Assembly (NCBI GenBank): GCA_021399435.1
Contig: JAJTUP010000073.1
Coordinates: 124,001 to 188,000, forward strand
DNA: 64,000 nt
Reading direction: 5' to 3'
Origin: Diaporthe sp. PMI_573
Lineage: Eukaryota > Ascomycota > Sordariomycetes > Diaporthales > Diaporthaceae
Shown here: piece after piece, positions 1-10,994 of the stretch
Layout: every line of letters starts with the position of its first letter
Numbering within the stretch: the stretch's first letter is position 1
The notes under the pieces: model-generated
Databases searched by the model: none
Seen by the model: only the letters and a program-made list of their open reading frames with translations
Told to the model about the DNA's origin: nothing
Made by a program: the position numbers and the translations under genes

Positions 1-1
1 G

Positions 2-937
2 TCTATACCATCAATCAACGGGAGCCACACGGGCGAGGCTATTGCAGACGGCGTTGGGGAGATCATCAAGGAGTTTGGCCTCGAGAAGCGCGTGGGCTAC
101 TTCGTCCTGGATAACGCCGGAAATAACAACACAGGCGTGGAGGCACTTGGACGAATGTTTGGCTTTAATCCCAGCAAACGTTGGCTACGCTGTACAGCCC
201 ACATTGTTAATCTTGTGGCCACGCAGATCATGTATGGCAAAGATCTAAGGGCCTTCGAGACCGAGGGTGATGCTCCTCGCGCCCTCCAGGACGACCTCGA
301 GCTTTGGCGGCGCAAAGGTGCCCTAGGCAAGCTCCGCAACATTATTATGTGGATTACTGATAGACACGCTGGCGACGGCCGCGCCAGAGAGTTTAAAGCG
401 CTACAAATCGAGTCCCAAAATTATCTTCTGGACGATGAGCCCCGCCGACCCCCTGCCGAGCTTAAATGGCCGAACGATACTCGGTGGAACTCACATTACT
501 ATGCCTTCGAGACGGCCGTCCTCAATCGAGCCCCAATCGACGCCTATTCCGAGAAGGAGGAGCGCACTCACAATACACGTCTTGAGCGGGTCTCACAGAA
601 AAATAGACGGCTAGAGGCAGATAAGCATATCAAGCTTCCAGCCAAACCCCTGATTGTAGAAGATAAGATGTCAACTGAGGACTGGGTCACGGTCACAAGG
701 TATATGGAGATATTAAAACCGTTGATGCTGGTCACAAAGAAACTCGAAGGGTATCCACGGCAAGGCCGCAACGGCCTTATGTGGGAGGTGTTGCCTTGCT
801 ATGAGTTTCTCTTGAATCATCTGGTGCGCCTAATGGAGCAATACAGGCACGATCCGGACGAGGACCTCAAGCTGAACATCCAGCTCGGATGGCAGAAGCT
901 GAACGTGTTGTTCCCTTTTTCCTTGAAGAAAATCTGA
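2..937 (+). pseudogene. hAT-family transposase fragment, cut at both ends
   Basis: Cut-and-paste DNA transposase fragment. The frame is open from base 2, so the 5' end lies outside the window; the first in-frame GTG at 92 is not a real start. Visible hAT signatures are a GSHTGEAIA segment followed by YFVLDNAGNN (first catalytic Asp region), a CTAHIVNLV stretch, and the WPNDTRWNS motif near codon 165, which in fungal hATs precedes the helical insertion domain. The usual C-terminal dimerisation domain (typically with a DILSIPAM-like core) is missing. The frame runs into unrelated sequence around 900 and stops at 937, so this is a 3'-truncated copy. No terminal repeat can be seen. Family assignment is firm; whether any upstream portion is intact cannot be judged. 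Confidence 0.85.
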
Positions 938-1845
938 TTGCAAGAATTCGAAGATCAAATTCTTGTAGCGATGATTTTCATTAGAGTTCTATTGATATCC
1001 AAGCCATGTTGGGCTGAAAGTAAGAGTTTGTATCCCATGGTGGTTTACCAGGAACGCACACTAAAAGACTGTGGAACCCTTTCATCTAGTGGATTTGAGC
1101 GATACGGCGCTCACGAGCGTAGGGTGATCGGTCCCGGGTACGCCAGCTCGCATGACCTTAGCGGCGCTGGCTAACACAGGCATTCTCAACCATGAGTAAT
1201 CAAGGATGGTCGCGAGGACCTCTGGACACAATCGAGGGGGAGGATAGGGTGTTTTGCAGGTCGAGAGATGACAGAAGCCCCCGTACGAGTACTTTTGAAA
1301 TCGAGCCATTTCTCTGCCTTGTACCATGCACTGTATTATATTGTGTACTTTGAAGATCACTGCTACCTGAACCAGCCGCCACAATCGGTGCTGATAACAA
1401 TCGCTATGCTTGAGGCTCAATACGAGAGCGACGGCCACAACCTTGAGCAAGCCACCAATAACATTGTTGAGAGTGAAAAGAGGCTGTGTCTTAAATCCCA
1501 ACGGCCCGATACGAGGACAAACATTCCAGCTGGTAAATAGCCACTTCGAGAAGTTCGGACTCGAGATGACTACTTCTACACTTGCTTGCGGCGTGATACA
1601 TATGGGAGGATCGCGTGTCTTGGTTGACGAGAAAGAGACGACACATGCTTACGTGAGCAAGTATATATCTTTTCCACGAGCCACCCAGATATCCCCATGA
1701 CCTTCCTGTCAATTACCAACCTTTCTCATCAACCGCAATGCTGTTTAAATAGTCTGATCTAATAGTACACACTGGTCATTTTATTCTGGCGCGCGATCAA
1801 GAATTTTGGATTATCAGTCAACATATCTATATTCTTCTGCCTAGC
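938..1845. other. Intergenic, no supported gene
   Basis: Only short overlapping frames occur on both strands, none with a domain or coding-like composition that I recognise. The segment separates the 3' break of the hAT fragment from the C2H2 gene. AT-rich sequence near 1640-1670 could belong to the promoter of the downstream gene, but I see no defined element. Confidence 0.5.
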
Positions 1846-2817
1846 ATGGATGCGAACAACGGCCTCGAACTCGGCCTCGACAACCCATCTCCATCATACT
1901 CATCACTTCGGTCGTCCTTGGTGGACAGCCACTCACCACACTCTTTCGCGCAATCATCATGGGCTAAAGACTTAACCACACAACGTCCTCAGGAAGGCGG
2001 TATCTCTTCTGGTAACGACGTAATGATCGATCATAACATTTTTCTCACTACGCCGTTAATACCCAGCTGCTTGCACCCAGGAAATTCACGCGACATGGCC
2101 TCGGATTCACAATGTCACAGCATGCCAACGACCACCTCAATCATATTGCAGCACATGACTATGTCTGATCCCGGGCATCCACTCACGATTCCAGCACCAT
2201 TTCCGCTTTTTAGCGATTGCATCTTAAATGGTGACTTCACATCATTTGTTACAGATGAGAGGTCTATATTATTCAGGCGTACCCCGTCACCGGCCGCCGA
2301 CGTTAAGGCAGCCACAACGCCCAGTCGCATGTGCAGCTCCGACAGCAGTCATAATACCCCTACAAGAAATAGCAGGATTGGCGTATCTCAGGCGAGCCCA
2401 GAAGCTGACAAGGCTCTTACAACCCATGAAACTTCCGGAGTCTCCAAGGTCACCAGGAAAACACATACATGCAAGTATCAAGGGTGCGAAAAGAAGAGCT
2501 ACGCGAGGCCAGAGCACTTGAAGAGGCATCACAATGAGTGGGTGACTTTATCCATCAATTCACAAGTCATGCTTAAGAAACTGACAAACAATAACAGATT
2601 TCATTCAGACCGCCCAAAAAGGTGGCGATGCACGTTTTGCGAGATTCCAAAAACCTTTACTAGGTGTGATAACTTCTGCGACCACCTAAAGCGTCACATC
2701 GAAAAATCTGATGGGAGACGGACGAGACATGATCCTGGCGCTGCTCTATTACTCGGTGAACTGAAGAGGAATAGGTCAAACCTGAGAATGCCGTCGCTGC
2801 CGAAAGACAGATCGTAA
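1846..2817 (+). CDS. C2H2 zinc-finger protein with one intron
   Basis: Probable nuclear DNA-binding protein. The ATG at 1846 opens a Ser/Thr/Pro-rich N-terminal half of about 200 residues with no recognised domain. Then comes a C2H2-type finger beginning CKYQGC with the linker ARPEHLKRHH, and a second Cys/His module CTFCEIPKTFTR...HLKRH. The read-through frame carries about 20 odd residues between the two modules; these are removed by a 60-nt intron 2538-2597 (GTGGGT donor, CTGAC branch, ACAG acceptor). Splicing completes the first finger and gives about 303 residues. The first finger has one more residue between its Cys and His pairs than the classic spacing. The layout (long disordered N-terminus, paired C-terminal fingers) is common in fungal accessory C2H2 proteins. 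Target genes are unknown. Confidence 0.7.
   Translation: MDANNGLELGLDNPSPSYSSLRSSLVDSHSPHSFAQSSWAKDLTTQRPQEGGISSGNDVMIDHNIFLTTPLIPSCLHPGNSRDMASDSQCHSMPTTTSIILQHMTMSDPGHPLTIPAPFPLFSDCILNGDFTSFVTDERSILFRRTPSPAADVKAATTPSRMCSSDSSHNTPTRNSRIGVSQASPEADKALTTHETSGVSKVTRKTHTCKYQGCEKKSYARPEHLKRHHNEWVTLSINSQVMLKKLTNNNRFHSDRPKRWRCTFCEIPKTFTRCDNFCDHLKRHIEKSDGRRTRHDPGAALLLGELKRNRSNLRMPSLPKDRS
2538..2597 (+). other. Intron in the C2H2 gene
   Basis: GTGGGT...CTGAC...ACAG, 60 nt, phase 2. Removing it joins the HHNE stretch to FHSDRPKRW and restores a continuous zinc-finger module, which is the reason for proposing it. Confidence 0.7.
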
Positions 2818-2924
2818 GCTGGATTCAACTCCAAGAAAACTGGGTTTCGATGTCAACAACGCAATGGAACATAGGGATTTCTTCTGTAGCTAGCGAATAC
2901 ATCATTTACAACATCCCAAATCGG

Positions 2925-3560
2925 TCCTTAGGCATTGTCTTGCCGTCAACAACAACATGTTCCCAGACTTCTCCCGGTACTGGCAGTGGGTGAAGAAGCC
3001 CTGGCGTCTTGTCTCGAGGGATCTTGTTCCGCTGGCACTCATGACAGTTGCGGATATACTGGCGTACTGACTGCTTTAGCTGTGGCCAGTAGTATTCTTC
3101 TTCCAGCCTTTGATAATCTTATTTTGACCTGGGTGAGCAAAGGCCTTTGGGCTATGTGCTTGTCGGATCAGGGCTGTCTGTAGATAGATGCGGCCGTCTG
3201 TTGTCTTTTCAGGTACCCAGAGCCGTTGGTCTTTCATGCCGAGTCCCTGGGCCTGGTTCTCTTGCTTGATGAGGTCAACCAGGTCTACTCCTTGGGGAAT
3301 GTGGGTGTGATCCACCAAGTTGGCTGCCGCAATGTCGTTTTCAACCTGTCCCTCATTTAGCATCCTCTTCTTAGATGACAGTCTTTCCCTCGGCATCAGG
3401 GTCAGAGTCCTCTCCTCTTGCTCCCGGTCCTTAATAGTGGGCAGGTCGGCTGTCTTCCGAGATAGGGCATCAGCTGCAATATTCTCCTTCCCTGGGCGGT
3501 GCTGGAACCAATTGATGCGTCGCGATATGCAGGTCCGTCATCCCATCCGGCAAGCTAGAT
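2925..3560 (-). pseudogene. Ty3/gypsy retrotransposon remnant (RNase H end to integrase zinc finger)
   Basis: Read on the minus strand, the segment gives the C-terminal RNase H signature WFQHRPGKENIAADALSRK, then a linker, then the integrase H2C2 zinc-binding region: HPGQNKIIK, a frame change, YYWPQLKQSVRQYI and NCHECQRNKI. The break between the two halves of the zinc finger is a frameshift near 3090. Nothing of the reverse transcriptase palm, protease, gag or integrase core was found beside it. This is an old internal pol fragment without LTRs. Its identity rests on the two well-known motifs; boundaries are approximate. Confidence 0.85.
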
Positions 3561-3705
3561 CTCAGGAACCTGCTCTCTGGGCCTCCCAGTGGTGCTTACC
3601 ACGAAGCAAGCCGGCTCAAACGTGGTCCGCAAAAACTGCATCGTCTGCAACATCTTCGAGCAGGGTTTCCTTATACAGTAATACAGCCAGACTATAAAAC
3701 CATTG

Positions 3706-5181
3706 CTAAATATAGAGTGCCTTCCTACTGTATAACCTAAATAATGACTGAGTCAGAAAGTGCAAAGTGAAAGAGTAGGAAGCGAGCCGAGAAATTTGGG
3801 CAAGGGTCAGAACGGGGTCTGCTGGCTCTATGCCGAAGGCGCTATACGATTGTTGGTTGTCTAGGGCCAACCATGGCTGCCCGCTGCCCCTGACTTCAAT
3901 TCCCGACTGAGTCTTTTCATCATCTTGAGATTCCATGTTATTAATATTTGCTTTGCCGAATGCCCCGTCGTTGTGGTCTCTTTCTAATCCACTTGAGTTT
4001 GTGGTATTCTCGTGGATTATGCCTTGTTCCAGATCTCCCCGTCCGACCTGCTCTGCCGGTGGACTTGCACCACTCATAGCTACATCACCGTCTCCATCTC
4101 GGGCATATTGCCAACGATCTCGTTCTCTTTGCAATATTGTGTCCACTGATCTATCGTCTGACTCGGTCTCACTTTCATGGTGCTGTACGGTTGAGTCGCC
4201 TCGAGACTTTTTCCGCTGTACACCTGTGGCCTTACCTTCTATCAATACATCACCTGGATTGTCGTGGCCGATCTTTCTTTTCTTTGCGTTATGTCCTATT
4301 CTGCGTCCAGGCGCATCTTCTTCGAGTTCACACGATGCCCTGCGTTTCGAATGTAGTCCAGGCGGGTGGAGCTGGTCTGATTGACGCTTGTCATCTAATG
4401 GTGCATTACCCAGACCGTCGCGGCCAATCTTTCTTCTTTTGTTCCGGTGCTCGGCTTTGTCCCCAGGTGTGTTATCTTCGCTCGCTTTTGTTTTCTTCCG
4501 TTTCAAAGAACGTTTGAGGTCGTCGGTTGGGTCATTTTCACCCTGTAACGAATGCAATCTATCTGGCTGGCCGTATTCAATCCTTCTTTTTTTTACGTCA
4601 TGTCTGGTCTCTTGTCCTGGTACACTTTCTACGATTTCATTTTCTGCCCTCCGTTTCAAACCTTGCTTGCGTGGGTCGGGTGCTGATTCTCTCTGTGTTA
4701 TACCCGTCTGAATTTGATGCTTCCAGGGTACTTGTTCTCCGACAGTACGTACTGCTTGCAGTGTCGATTGCGTCTGAGATGTAAGGTTTTGCACCTGATC
4801 TTCACTCTTTGTTACGTAATCGTGCGGATGATCCGGTGCATGAGTACTTCCTCGAGAGGAATGCTCGGAAGGTTGTCGTAGGGTCTCTTTTAAACCCTCC
4901 TTTGGCTTGTGCTGTTCTAAGACATCAAGTAGATCCTTCTTTTTGGCCCGTGAGTCGAACGCGATTTTTTCTTTCTTGAGAATCCTTTTGATATCACGGA
5001 CTGTAAGTTCTTCGTGGTACTTGTCTGTTAGAAAGTCTTCGGACTTCGCCGTCGATTGCGATCGAAGCTGAGCCTCTCGCCTTTGTGCGCGTGTCCTTCC
5101 AGGTGCAAGTAACCAGGGGTCTTCGTCACCAGCCTTGACCACTCTCTTGTCAGCGGAGCTCCGACCTGCTTCTTGATCCAT
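3706..5181 (-). CDS. Uncharacterised basic protein with repeated nuclear-localisation-like motifs
   Basis: Single open frame of 491 codons with an ATG at 5181. Residues about 58-91 (ELTVRDIKRILKKEK...KKKDLLDVLE) look like a small SAP- or HeH/LEM-like helix-turn-helix fold, which in other proteins binds DNA or nuclear-envelope partners. Residues about 170-330 hold four or five degenerate repeats in which a Lys/Arg cluster (KKRRIEYG, KRRKIGRD, KKRKIGHD) alternates with an acidic PG-containing stretch. The C-terminal third is acidic and low complexity, and the last 35 residues are hydrophobic and less protein-like, so the true 3' end might use an undetected intron. Nuclear location is an inference from the basic repeats. 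I recognise no named family. Confidence 0.55.
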   Translation of the reverse strand: MDQEAGRSSADKRVVKAGDEDPWLLAPGRTRAQRREAQLRSQSTAKSEDFLTDKYHEELTVRDIKRILKKEKIAFDSRAKKKDLLDVLEQHKPKEGLKETLRQPSEHSSRGSTHAPDHPHDYVTKSEDQVQNLTSQTQSTLQAVRTVGEQVPWKHQIQTGITQRESAPDPRKQGLKRRAENEIVESVPGQETRHDVKKRRIEYGQPDRLHSLQGENDPTDDLKRSLKRKKTKASEDNTPGDKAEHRNKRRKIGRDGLGNAPLDDKRQSDQLHPPGLHSKRRASCELEEDAPGRRIGHNAKKRKIGHDNPGDVLIEGKATGVQRKKSRGDSTVQHHESETESDDRSVDTILQRERDRWQYARDGDGDVAMSGASPPAEQVGRGDLEQGIIHENTTNSSGLERDHNDGAFGKANINNMESQDDEKTQSGIEVRGSGQPWLALDNQQSYSAFGIEPADPVLTLAQISRLASYSFTLHFLTQSLFRLYSRKALYI

Positions 5182-6780
5182 GTTTTATTACAATTGTCGA
5201 TACGACAGCGAGCGGCCTGAGCACGTCTGCTGAACCACATTTATATCCAATCTCGAAACCTTTGGCTTCATTTAGGAATGCGAAAGCTGAATCATAAATA
5301 GCTGCAAAAGTCCCCGTTTCTTGAACTTAGCACTCAAATCGCTGAAATAGAAGCGTTAATCTTAGAAATCGGAAGACCAATAACTAATTTACACGGCAGT
5401 ACTTAGACCGCCCTGGCAGCCACCCTGGATCACAGCGGCGCATACCACCAGGATGTGCAAGGTCGAATGAGAGTCCCACATGTTGAATTTGCCGCGATAT
5501 AGACTTTCGGGAAACCTAGTCTCAAGAACCACATGTGTGAGGGTCAATTTCCCTCTTGCGTGCGAGATTGCGTGACCCTAACCCTTAGCCCCACAGTCGC
5601 GTCAAGACTTCGCGAGCCAGGGACCGCCAGAGCTTCGCTCTCCCCTTTCTTTTCCTCTCCTCAGCTTAGAATATTCGTTGATAGCGCCAATAGACCCAGC
5701 TCCCATGCTGCATCTCGTGCTGGCCGTGACACTTACTGCTGGAATTGCTCAGGTTCAAGGCCTGAAAGGCAGTGGTGGCTTGGGAGGGCTTGAGAGAAAG
5801 GCATTTTTACCCTTTATGTCCCTACACCGCGAGCTAATATAACTGTAGTAATATCCTTTGGTGATCCGAAGATAAATAGGGAGCCTTCTGGTTAAGTTTT
5901 CTCTAAGGGCAAGAGGTTGGAACTCACAGTTAGATTTTCGACACGAATGTCGCGCAGGGCATCACCAGGATATATACGTCCGCATGACTAGCCCTACCCC
6001 ATATCGTGGGTCCTGCTTGATGGATCTGGTATCCCAGATCACAGATCCCACATTGCGGATCGCACATAGTGGATCTACCCTGGATCCCTGGATCCCTGCC
6101 GGCAAGAGCCAAAGAGCCTGCGAAGCCCCCCCTGAGTTGTATGACGTATATATAAATATTATGTAATATGGACCCACCCAGAGAGGTGGGTCCCACCACT
6201 CTTAGTGGGTCCGACCAGAAACTTCCCCGCCCGTCTCACACCCATTCGAACATCGTTTTATTTAGGACACTAATTAAAAATACTGGTGTAGCAGAAAGAA
6301 GCCGCGGCAGAAAGAAGTCGCGGCTCTGCTATTAGATCACAAAAGAAGCCCCACACACGCTGGTCGTTCCCGACTAAGAGATCGCGCGATCTACTGGTCA
6401 AGAGCCGACGAAACCACGAACTACTGCGCTTCGTCGTGGCTTAAATTAGATTGACTTGGCCATCGCTCGAGAAGTTGCCTGTGCAGTTGACTGATTAGTC
6501 AACTAAGCACCTCCCACGACATTTCTACAGTACAGGACTTGCTCGAAACTTAGAGTGCCCGTAAATACATCCCCAATGACCAAGCATATATGTTTGGCAG
6601 TTGAGTGGGCCATCAACGGACGGGAATGCCACTCGCGTGCCAGGACCGCTTGATGTGGCATCTGCGAGGCCTTGCCCAGCCCGGCGCCTGGCGGTCTCTA
6701 CCCCATCTCCCAATGCAACTTCGCCTGCAGGCGCAGCACGGTTGCACCTTAACATAACTGGCCCCAGGGTGCCATCTTTC
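5182..6780. other. Intergenic with a repeat and a short palindrome
   Basis: No convincing gene. The stretch holds the 94-bp segment 5574-5667 that recurs inverted at 57.4 kb, a run of GGATC-containing short repeats at about 6020-6110, and a dyad GGACCCACC...GGTGGGTCC at 6171-6194 that could form a hairpin. The region from about 6240 may be the decayed 5' part of the hAT element that follows, but no transposase motif is readable there. Confidence 0.5.
5574..5667 (+). repeat. 94-bp dispersed repeat, copy 1
   Basis: The stretch from GACCCTAACCCTTAGCC to CTCCTCAGCTT is repeated, nearly base for base, as the reverse complement at 57377-57470. It is non-coding and ends in a pyrimidine-rich tract. 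The second copy lies immediately against an LTR-like repeat. Confidence 0.8.
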
Positions 6781-6781
6781 T

Positions 6782-7645
6782 GTGGTTGGTGCCAGCTACC
6801 ACCCTCTCCTTGCCCCCTGTGGCGAAATGTTTTGGAGCAAGACCATCTTGTCAGCAGACTGCGCTGGAGACGAGCTCACTTCAGAGGACTGGACCATCTT
6901 GGAGAAGATCAAGTCCTTCTTAGAGAAGCTGAAGATGACGACTAAGGCTCTCGAATCATCGTTTGCAACACTCGACAATGTCCTCCTGGCTATGGACTTC
7001 GTATTGGCACAATTCGAAGCCGGCAAGGAGGCAAATGTCGACGATCCGGTGATGGCACCGATGTATAACTCGGGCTGGGCGAAGATGGACAAGTATTACC
7101 GCCTTACTGATGAATCACCTGCCTACGTTGCAGCTATCGTGCTCCACCCTTCGCATAAATGGCACTACATCCAGGAGAACTGGAAAAAGGAGTGGGTTGA
7201 GTCGTCGAAGGAGTTGCTTGAGGCGCTGTGGAACGAATATAAGCCTGTGGAATCACCTCTTCCACTCTGCGAGGTCCCATCGGCGACCACGAACGAGTTC
7301 TTGAATTGGCGGAACAAGCACCTGCAGCCGTCACTCATCACGGACGAATACGAGCGTTATTGCAAGTCTGAACGGGTTTATGGTTTTACGAGCGCCCTTG
7401 CATGGTGACTAGAGGAGACGCAGCAGAAAAACTACCCGAGCCTGAGCAAGATGGCCGTGGATATATTGTCAATTCCTGCAATGTCTGCGGAGCCCGAACG
7501 ACTCTTCTCTGGGGCAAAGATAACGATTACAGACCGTCGAAATCGACTTGGGAGTGATGTGATTGAAGCATTGGAGTGCCTGAAGTCATGGTTTGGGATA
7601 CGAGATTTTCAAGGTGACGAGGTTTTCGCTGAGGCAGATGAATGA
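6782..7645 (+). pseudogene. hAT transposase C-terminal half with a nonsense codon
   Basis: C-terminal portion of a hAT transposase. The first part (to 7408) carries the LTSEDWTILEKIKSFLE segment, a SPAYVAAIVLHPSHKW motif and W-rich linkers. The second part (7409-7645) carries the dimerisation core KMAVDILSIPAMSAEPERLF and LECLKSW. The two lie in the same frame, separated only by a TGA at 7406-7408. The related copy at 20.5 kb has a Trp codon at the equivalent place (KWWLES), so the stop is most simply a TGG-to-TGA change. The N-terminal BED finger and the first catalytic region are absent. Non-functional as it stands. Confidence 0.85.
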
Positions 7646-7993
7646 TGAGGTCCACGTGGAATATATTGGATGACCCTTCACAGTCACACTACATTGGTAG
7701 TCGGGCCTTCCATCCTCGGCGAAAGTTCTCTTAATTTTGAACCTAGGATTAAAGTGACGGCGTTGACATTCAAAGCTCAACCTATAATAGTTTCAGCAAA
7801 CATTTTACTCGTGTTTACGCACAGAAAAAAAGCAGCAAGCAGTACATTCATAGGAATACTCATCCGGGACTCCTTCTGGGAACTCTACCTTAAGCCCAGC
7901 TGGGACAGATGCCAGCCTCGTGGTTAGCTGAAGAGTTAGTGTCAATCTCTGAAAGTGAGGCTGAATAGGCGTCGACGAGGTTGTGAATAGCCT

Positions 7994-8149
7994 CAAAAAT
8001 CCACTTATAAATCCACTTATAAATCCACGTGTGTACATCCATTCCACTCCGGTCGAATATGTGCTACATCCACTACGTAATTGCTAAAAAATCGTACATC
8101 CACTCTACTTGGTCCAAAAGTGGAGTGGATGTAGTGGTTCCGACCCTTG
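7994..8149 (-). repeat. 156-bp dispersed repeat, copy 1
   Basis: Almost identical, in inverse orientation, to 51281-51437. It is built from GTGGATGTA / TACATCCAC words in both orientations and a direct duplication GTGGATTTATAA. Copy 2 interrupts a hAT open frame, which shows this is a mobile or mobilised unit. No coding capacity. Resembles a MITE or the detached end of a DNA transposon. Confidence 0.8.
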
Positions 8150-8418
8150 GGCGTATATGTGCAGTTCAAATCCCAGGAAGACGAGGAGCGCTGGCGCGGT
8201 GCCCCGCCGCTGCTGAGAAGTACGGCCATAAGCCCTGAACTAGGAATAATACCCAGGATTGGAGATCCTGCCCCGTTGTAACTTCCTTTGCCAATGGTCT
8301 GCTTGGTGATGGGACGAATTTTAATTCAATAAGAGGGACTAGGCATGTGCGTCGAGATAGTATGTGTGCTTGTATGGAAGACTGAACTTCTCTGGAACAT
8401 GCTAGGCAATATGCTTCG

Positions 8419-8575
8419 TTGTTTGGCTCAGGTCCCCCTCGGGTTCACCACCTGGCAGGTTGGCTTAATCTAGTACCAGATGCCTTGTCACGCCTTGCTA
8501 CTCCGTTCGACGAGGCCACTCGGCAGCAAGTGGACGTAGCTGTGCTAGATCAAGTCTTTGAGAAAATTCCTTTTT
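8419..8575 (+). pseudogene. Retrotransposon RNase H remnant
   Basis: A short plus-strand stretch reads HHLAGWLNLVPDALSRLATPF, matching the end of the Ty3/gypsy RNase H domain, where xxVPDALSRL is conserved, followed by a run plausible for the RNase H-integrase linker. Nothing else of the element is visible and the frame then becomes unrelated. Assigned on this single motif. Confidence 0.55.
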
Positions 8576-9693
8576 GTGATCCACCTGGTTCGGTTAAATG
8601 TTCGGGGCCCAGCACTTACACTTCCCTTCTTCCGACAACCACATCACATCCTCCTCGGGAGCGCTTCAGCTTCCTTTCCGAGCCCAAACCTTCCAAGTTT
8701 CCTTCTCTCACCGAGTCCTACACCGCTCATCGTCCCGCCGAACGAGGAGGCCCCGACTGACTGAGCTTTGTAAGATCTTGGGTGATCTTGCCACGAGTCC
8801 GCTGTGAGGAAGGATGAGGATCGGGCTCGGGCTCGTCGGAAGAGACAGTGTAGACCTGCTGCGAGGAGGAGCGCTGGGCGTCGGGCAGAAAGCCCAGGTC
8901 ACGCGCGGGAGGAAAAGTCGAAGGCGAAAGACATTCCACAGGCAGGACGTTTCCGCCAAGATGTACTTGTGACAAGTACTGTACTTCGTAAAAATATTAT
9001 CGTATTTTATAAAGTACAGAATCTTACTTTCTTCCCTCCTTTGCCATGGTATACAGTATGCGTGATAGGCAACTAATTGCTGTTCGAGGTTTTAAATTTA
9101 AGGCCCCGTGGGCCTTAAAAGTAACGCCCGCGGGCTTAAAGCAGCTGAGACTGCAGCATCCGCACAAGTTTCTGTTCCCCGGAAGTCGGCATCTGCGCAC
9201 AGGCCACCCCTGGTCCGCGGGCGCTGTTGGTGTCACCCATGCCGCCTCGCCTATCAGGTGGAGTACAACAGGGATTACATACCTAGCTTTAGTTAACTTG
9301 GCAGGCAGAGGCTCCATGACGGCCCAGGCGACATTGAGGAACCAGTCGTCATCCTTATGCTGTCACTCCGTACCATGCACATCCAGGTCGCAGCGCGTCC
9401 TCTGGCAACGAGCAGGCATCTAGGCCCCAATCATCCTAGCGCAGGTGTGGCACGGCAGCTATGTAACGTCGACAAGTCCTCGGTGCAGTGCACTGCGGCG
9501 CCAAAGGGCAGTGAGGCACAGTCCCAGGCTCGCAGCACATCGATGACTGGCTGAGTGGTTAATGGCATCAGCTGGGCCGATCATGTCTTGGCGCGTTAGG
9601 ACACTGACGGTCAATCCGCTTCCCCACCACCACCCCAGCCTAACAGGTTTAGTCCGCGTCTGAGGAATCACTGCAGGTCTCTGGATCTCCGCG
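8576..9693. other. Intergenic, no supported gene
   Basis: Overlapping short frames only, with no domain that I recognise on either strand. Confidence 0.4.
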
Positions 9694-10074
9694 ATGGGAG
9701 ATCGTGACTCACAGCCCTCCGGCCGTGGCGGTGACGACTCCAGGGGAAACACAGCAGGCTCGTCCAACCCTCTCAGCTGGATCAGGGACCGCATCTCTGG
9801 CAGCGGCGGCAGCAGTAGCGGCAGCTGTACCAGGAACAACAACAGACGGCGTCGTTTGTAGCAGGCACGTTCTAATTCCATACGCTCGGCCACACCGCCG
9901 CAGCAGAATCGCCAAAGAAACTTGCCCGCCAATCCTTTCGCACCTCCGCGGCGCTCCCTTTCCACCGCACAGCCTCCGCAAACCGCGAGTGGCTGCAACA
10001 TTTCTATACCGTGTTACCCGGTGGGTCGAGACTCGAGTCGACGCAAGAGCTCATGCAGACGATGTCCCTTGTGA
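9694..10074 (+). pseudogene. Decayed Ser/Gln/Pro-rich coding region with an in-frame stop
   Basis: From an ATG at 9694 the frame gives a disordered, Ser/Gly/Arg-rich sequence (SNPLSWIRDRISGSGG, NNNRRRR). It meets a TAG at 9859-9861 and continues in the same frame with QARSNSIRSATPPQQNR and NPFAPPRRSLSTAQPPQ up to a TGA at 10072. Composition on both sides of the stop is the same and quite unlike the surrounding frames, so I read it as one gene broken by a nonsense codon. A further coding-like stretch (NKSANLTQQDRIRALVEPAA) appears near 10360. Function unknown; an intron spanning the stop is the alternative. Confidence 0.35.
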
Positions 10075-10522
10075 TGGGGACAGTAGTTCCGGTCTGCCGA
10101 AGATAAACCGATGCTTCCATTCATAACCATGTCCTCATGGCCAGTCTTGGGCCGCCAGCAGCACAAATTTCGGGATTAGCTTGCTTTAACAGTTATGTCT
10201 GTGGCGCTACCTTGAGGGCTCTCCGCATAGCACGTCGCGAAGCCCGAACGGATGGCCATGGGGTGGCTTCTATACATCTTTATTCCGTGGCGCATCATAC
10301 CAACGAGGGAGAACTTCAAGAGGATACCCAGTTTCCTCCGTCCCGTCACTGAACAAATCAGCCAACCTCACTCAGCAAGACCGGATACGTGCCTTGGTCG
10401 AGCCTGCGGCTCGCCCTCATGGATCAGAACTCAGACGCTCAGATGAACGAAACACTTAAGCTTCTTGAGGATGATCTGCTCCCCTAGGCTTCCAACTTTA
10501 TACCTGAAATTGAGACGGCTTT

Positions 10523-10921
10523 TTATATTCTACTGCAGCCATACTCATATAAGTCTAGGAATCGATAGTCAGGGAGTACAATACGATGATAGGATAGTAC
10601 ACAATGAAGTACCAGGATTTCATCTTCAGGCTCAAGGTCAAGCTCATCATAAAGGGTTTGGACAGGAGATCCGATCTTGATGGGCGGCTGATCAGGTGCG
10701 TCCGCATTGGTCGAGACCATCATGACACGTTCGGGAAGGTTTTTCCGTGGGACCTTTGCACCTTCCGCAGCAGAAACCTGGAAAGGTTTCTGATTCCTCC
10801 TCCCAAGCCCGCACATAACTTATGTGAGATTCTTTTGTTTGGTACTCTTAGTCAGACTTTGAGGCATGGATTTCCTGTACTTTTCCTGAAAATCAGGATT
10901 AGCAGAACCTTTCAAGTACAT
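10523..10921 (-). pseudogene. Unrecognised small reading frame with one in-frame stop
   Basis: On the minus strand from an ATG at 10921 the frame runs 33 codons (MYLKGSANPDFQEKYRK) to a TAA at 10820-10822, then continues in the same frame for about 98 codons (GAKVPRKNLPERVMM, YDELDLEPEDEILVL) to 10523. Both parts look protein-like and are separated only by the stop. I do not recognise a family. It lies just beyond the 3' end of the LINE. It could be a broken host gene or chance. Confidence 0.3.
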
Positions 10922-10994
10922 CTATAAGTAGCAAATTCTTTACATATGCGGTCGTTTAATATACAAAAATCGTTTCCAATAACGTCTTCTATCT

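Noticed and set aside
5574..5593. CCCTAACCCTTA as interstitial telomeric repeat
   Set aside because: Only two near-hexamers, and the same bases recur as part of a longer 94-bp repeat at 57.4 kb; not a telomeric tract.
9459..10001. 180-codon minus-strand frame
   Set aside because: Low-complexity Leu/Arg/Cys content; the opposite strand has a more protein-like frame, itself only weakly supported.
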